NCBI GenBank assembly: GCA_937860285.1
Contig: CALMBS010000200.1
Location: forward strand, 1 to 8,437
Direction: 5' to 3'
Source of the DNA: an uncultured Chloroflexota bacterium
GTDB lineage: Bacteria; Chloroflexota; Dehalococcoidia; UBA2247; RBG-13-53-26
Length of the DNA stretch: 8,437 bases
Part shown: in pieces, positions 6,635 to 8,437 of the stretch
How positions within the stretch are numbered: the first letter of the stretch is position 1
How the letters are laid out: the number at the start of each line of letters is the position of its first letter
Notes under the pieces: generated by a model
Seen by the model: the letters and a program-made list of their open reading frames with translations, nothing else
The model's database searches: none
Told to the model about the DNA's origin: nothing
Program-made: the position numbers and the translations under genes

Positions 6635-7228
6635 CTACTGGGGCGGTGCGGCGGCCTCGGCGATGTATGCAATCAGGTCCTTGTTCACGGCGACGAACTC
6701 GAAGGCGGAGGCGCCCCCGGGCAGCGCCGGGCGGACTTTGACGTCGGTCAGCGGCATGAACCTCAGGTCGCGGTCGATGGTGTCCAGGAACTCCTCCCAG
6801 ATGTCGATATGCACGTTGCCCTGGAGGAGGTAGGGCGGCATGTGGATCTCAGTCCCGGCCTGGGTCTTCTTCCTGACCAGGTGCGCCCCGCGCCGGGTCT
6901 CAGGGGGCGCCGCGGGGCCGGACTGGGAGGCCTTCTTCTCGCCGACGAAGTAGATGTTGGACTTCCGGACATAGATGCAGGGGATGGCGCTCCTCTTTCC
7001 GGTGGGCAGGAAGGCCTCGACCTCCGTCAGCGGCATGAACTCCTTCCCCATGCGCAGGGCCTTGGCCACGAAGCCCGCGTTCAAGGCATCCAGCAGGCGC
7101 TGGTCACCGATGTGATAGGTGTTTCCGGCGTAGGTGCCCGAGGTGGCGCACACTATGACCGGCACCTTTATCAGGCTGGAGTCGTCGTACCATCGCTTGC
7201 CGGGCCGGCGCATCGGCGACTGCTCCAT
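6635..7228 (-). CDS. Uncharacterised protein with a tandemly duplicated domain
   Basis: I do not recognise a function. The 197-residue protein consists of two related halves. The first has FMPLTEVEAF at 64-73 and ends IYFVGE (92-97). The second has FMPLTDVKV at 157-165 and ends LIAYIAE (185-191). Each is preceded by a hydrophilic helix-like stretch and a beta-rich lead (VPVIVCATSGTY and AHLVRKKTQ). A linker about 98-112 is rich in Ser, Pro and Ala. There is no signal peptide or membrane segment. It may belong to one of the small DUF families seen in Chloroflexota and Deltaproteobacteria (DUF6812 came to mind, unchecked). The ATG at 7228 overlaps the HD-GYP stop as TGATG, with GGGGGTGA just upstream. 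A longer open frame back to 7285 exists but would overlap HD-GYP coding. The tight coupling suggests it works with, or reads out, the HD-GYP protein. Confidence 0.75.
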   Translation of the reverse strand: MEQSPMRRPGKRWYDDSSLIKVPVIVCATSGTYAGNTYHIGDQRLLDALNAGFVAKALRMGKEFMPLTEVEAFLPTGKRSAIPCIYVRKSNIYFVGEKKASQSGPAAPPETRRGAHLVRKKTQAGTEIHMPPYLLQGNVHIDIWEEFLDTIDRDLRFMPLTDVKVRPALPGGASAFEFVAVNKDLIAYIAEAAAPPQ

Positions 7229-8166
7229 CACTTCACCCCCGAGTCCTGGAACCGGAAGTCCTGCTCGCGGAAGAGCTTGAGGCATGCGTCAACGGCGTCA
7301 GGATCGTACAAAGTGCCCCGGCCCTTCTCGATCTCCTTGAGGGCGGCCTCCACGCCGGGAGCGGGGCGGTGCGGCCTCTTGGAGACCATGGCCTCCACCA
7401 CGTCAGCCACGGCGATGATCCGGGACTCCAGGCAGATAGCGTCGCCCTTCAGCCCCTCGGGGTAGCCGGACCCGTCCAGGCGCTCGTGGTGCTGGTGGAC
7501 GATGTCGGCGATGTTGAAGGAGAAGTCGATGGTCTTCAGGATCTGGTAGTCCGTGTCCGGATGGGCCTTGATCATGGAGAACTCCGCGTCGCTCAGCTTC
7601 CCGGGCTTGGCCAGGTACTCGGCCGGAACGAACAGCATGCCCAAGTCGTGAAGGAGAGAGGAGATGCGGATCACCCGGACCTGCTCGCCGGAGAGCCCCA
7701 TCTCCCGGGCGATGGCGCAGGCTAGCTGGCTCACCTTCTGCTGGTGGCCGGCGGTGTAGGGGTCCTTCTTCTGGGCGATGATGGTAATGGCCCCGATGGT
7801 GTCCTCCAGCAGCCTCTCCGCCTTGCTGAAGCTCTTCTTGAGGACCGCCTCCTCCTGCTCCAGGAGGGCGACCTGCCTCCGGAACGCATCCTGGAGCCGG
7901 TTCAGCTCGCTGGACTGGTCCCGGATCACGGCCTCGAGGTCCTGCTTGAACATGGTCAGGGACCTCTCCCGGTCTCTGCGGGAGGTGATGTCCCGGGCTA
8001 TGGCCACGGCCTCGGTCCGGTTGTAGACCCCGGCCCGGACCTCGAAGCAGGCCGCCTGGTCTTCATGGCTCACCTCGATCTCGAGGGTCTGCACCTGGCC
8101 CGTCTCCACCGCCCTGGCCACGACGTCCTTGCCCCGGCGGCCCAGCTCCGCGGCGAGGGCCTCCAC
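7228..8166 (-). CDS. HD-GYP domain protein with partial PAS domain (5' end doubtful or truncated)
   Basis: HD-GYP proteins are usually cyclic di-GMP phosphodiesterases. In this 312-residue reading, residues about 10-66 match the back half of a PAS domain (ARAVETGQVQTLE, FEVRAGV, ending ARDITSRRDRE). A coiled-coil-like stretch covers about 67-122 and the HD-GYP domain about 125-300: DPYTAGH (135-141), HDLG (173-176), AHP (201-203), HQHHERLDGSGYP (224-236), GDAI (241-244) and RPHRPA (264-269). The metal-binding HD, His pair and GYP are intact. The normal HDIGKI is HDLGML, so the conserved Lys is Met177. The GTG at 8166 has no ribosome site, and the frame stays open upstream with no ATG, GTG or TTG to the window edge, so the first half of the PAS domain is missing. 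It overlaps the next gene by one base (TGATG). HD-GYP identity is firm; the start is not. Confidence 0.85.
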   Translation of the reverse strand: MEALAAELGRRGKDVVARAVETGQVQTLEIEVSHEDQAACFEVRAGVYNRTEAVAIARDITSRRDRERSLTMFKQDLEAVIRDQSSELNRLQDAFRRQVALLEQEEAVLKKSFSKAERLLEDTIGAITIIAQKKDPYTAGHQQKVSQLACAIAREMGLSGEQVRVIRISSLLHDLGMLFVPAEYLAKPGKLSDAEFSMIKAHPDTDYQILKTIDFSFNIADIVHQHHERLDGSGYPEGLKGDAICLESRIIAVADVVEAMVSKRPHRPAPGVEAALKEIEKGRGTLYDPDAVDACLKLFREQDFRFQDSGVK

Positions 8167-8228
8167 CGGGTTCCATGGTGGCGGCTTCTGGGCCGGCTCT
8201 TTGGAGGGGGTGGCGGCCGGGCGCCGCC
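8167..8228 (-). other. Short junction between bacterioferritin and HD-GYP reading
   Basis: These 62 bases contain no ribosome site or T-run terminator. In the HD-GYP frame they read as a Pro/Ala/Lys-rich stretch (ATPSKEPAQKPPPWNP), which resembles an interdomain linker more than a PAS domain. An ATG at 8176 is in a different frame. It is the likely point of truncation, rearrangement or a wrong join. Confidence 0.4.
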
Positions 8229-8437
8229 TCAGTCGCGGAGCTGTTGCGCTAGGTAGTTCGCTTCGCCGAGCGAACGCAGCAGCTCGAGCTGGGTCTCGGC
8301 GTAGTCGAGGTGCTCCTCTTCTTCGAGCAGGCTCCCGGCGAAGAACTCGCGGCTCGCCGCGTCCCCGGCATCCAGCGAAGCCTCGATCCCCCTAGCGAGG
8401 ATCTCGAGCGCCTGCTTCTCACATTCCAAGGCGATCT
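8229..8437 (-). CDS. bfr: Bacterioferritin, C-terminal end only (cut by window edge)
   Basis: The frame is open to the right edge, so the gene begins outside the window; the TTG at 8429 is internal, not a start. The visible 68 or so residues form the last helices of a bacterioferritin: a KQALEILARGIEASLDAGD stretch, SREFFAGSLLEEEEHLDYAETQ with the ferroxidase-type Glu and His (EEEEH), and the ending NYLAQQLRD, which resembles the NYLQAQ ending of E. coli Bfr. Such proteins store iron in 24-mer shells and oxidise Fe(II). Its codon use leans on GCG, CTC and CTCGAG-type strings more than the GCC/CTG-rich genes to the left. It ends 62 bases before the HD-GYP reading begins, without a clear terminator. 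Confidence 0.85.
   Translation of the reverse strand, partial: IALECEKQALEILARGIEASLDAGDAASREFFAGSLLEEEEHLDYAETQLELLRSLGEANYLAQQLRD

Noticed and set aside
6341..7465. 374-residue open frame on the plus strand
   Set aside because: Antisense to the trmO-like, duplicated-domain and HD-GYP genes; no motif and biased composition.
1..8437. CRISPR array, tRNA, rRNA, insertion sequence or phage genes
   Set aside because: I saw no regularly spaced repeats, cloverleaf-like sequence, rRNA-like conserved blocks, transposase motifs or terminal inverted repeats.

Overview
The window is a GC-rich (clearly above 60 percent by eye) bacterial stretch in which every supportable gene lies on the minus strand, so transcription runs from high to low coordinates. 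It carries a selenocysteine-containing, Tat-exported formate dehydrogenase with its iron-sulfur partner and FdhE assembly factor. This points to an anaerobic or facultatively anaerobic bacterium that reads UGA as Sec. Chloroflexota (Dehalococcoidia-like) is a plausible guess from protein style and gene mix, but the sequence alone does not fix the phylum.

Layout in the order of transcription: (1) 8437-8229, the C-terminal end of a bacterioferritin, cut by the window edge. (2) 8166-7228, an HD-GYP domain protein with only the back half of a PAS domain in front of it and no convincing start or ribosome binding site. (3) 7228-6635, an uncharacterised protein made of two copies of one domain, overlapping the HD-GYP stop as TGATG. 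(4) After a 111-base gap holding a short direct repeat, a tight cluster of a TsaA/TrmO-family protein (6523-6005), a Sir2-family NAD-dependent deacylase resembling the SIRT6/7 branch (5989-5285) and FdhE (5276-4395), with gaps of 15 and 8 bases. (5) A noncoding stretch of about 294 bases with a perfect 11-bp hairpin and a weak promoter candidate. (6) 4100-837, the formate dehydrogenase catalytic subunit, interrupted by one in-frame TGA at 3488-3486. (7) 824 to the left edge, the four-cluster ferredoxin-like beta subunit, whose C-terminal membrane helix is visible before the window ends.

The central observation is that the two open frames 4109-3486 and 3437-837 are one gene. The intervening bases stay in frame, encode the conserved Sec-His active-site segment and the expected run up to the Met-Thr-Asn-His-Trp segment, and fold into a SECIS-like stem-loop directly after the TGA. 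A conventional gene caller would split this gene or call it broken.

How the parts work together: FdhE is expected to help mature or deliver the Mo/W-bisPGD, Sec and Fe-S enzyme. The alpha subunit has a twin-arginine signal and the beta subunit has none, so the folded pair is probably exported together and anchored by the beta-subunit helix. Electrons from formate would pass through five Fe-S clusters (one in alpha, four in beta) to a membrane partner encoded beyond the left edge. The sirtuin and TrmO-like protein sit in the same transcriptional block as FdhE; a functional tie to formate metabolism is inference only. The HD-GYP/duplicated-domain pair looks like a separate signalling unit.
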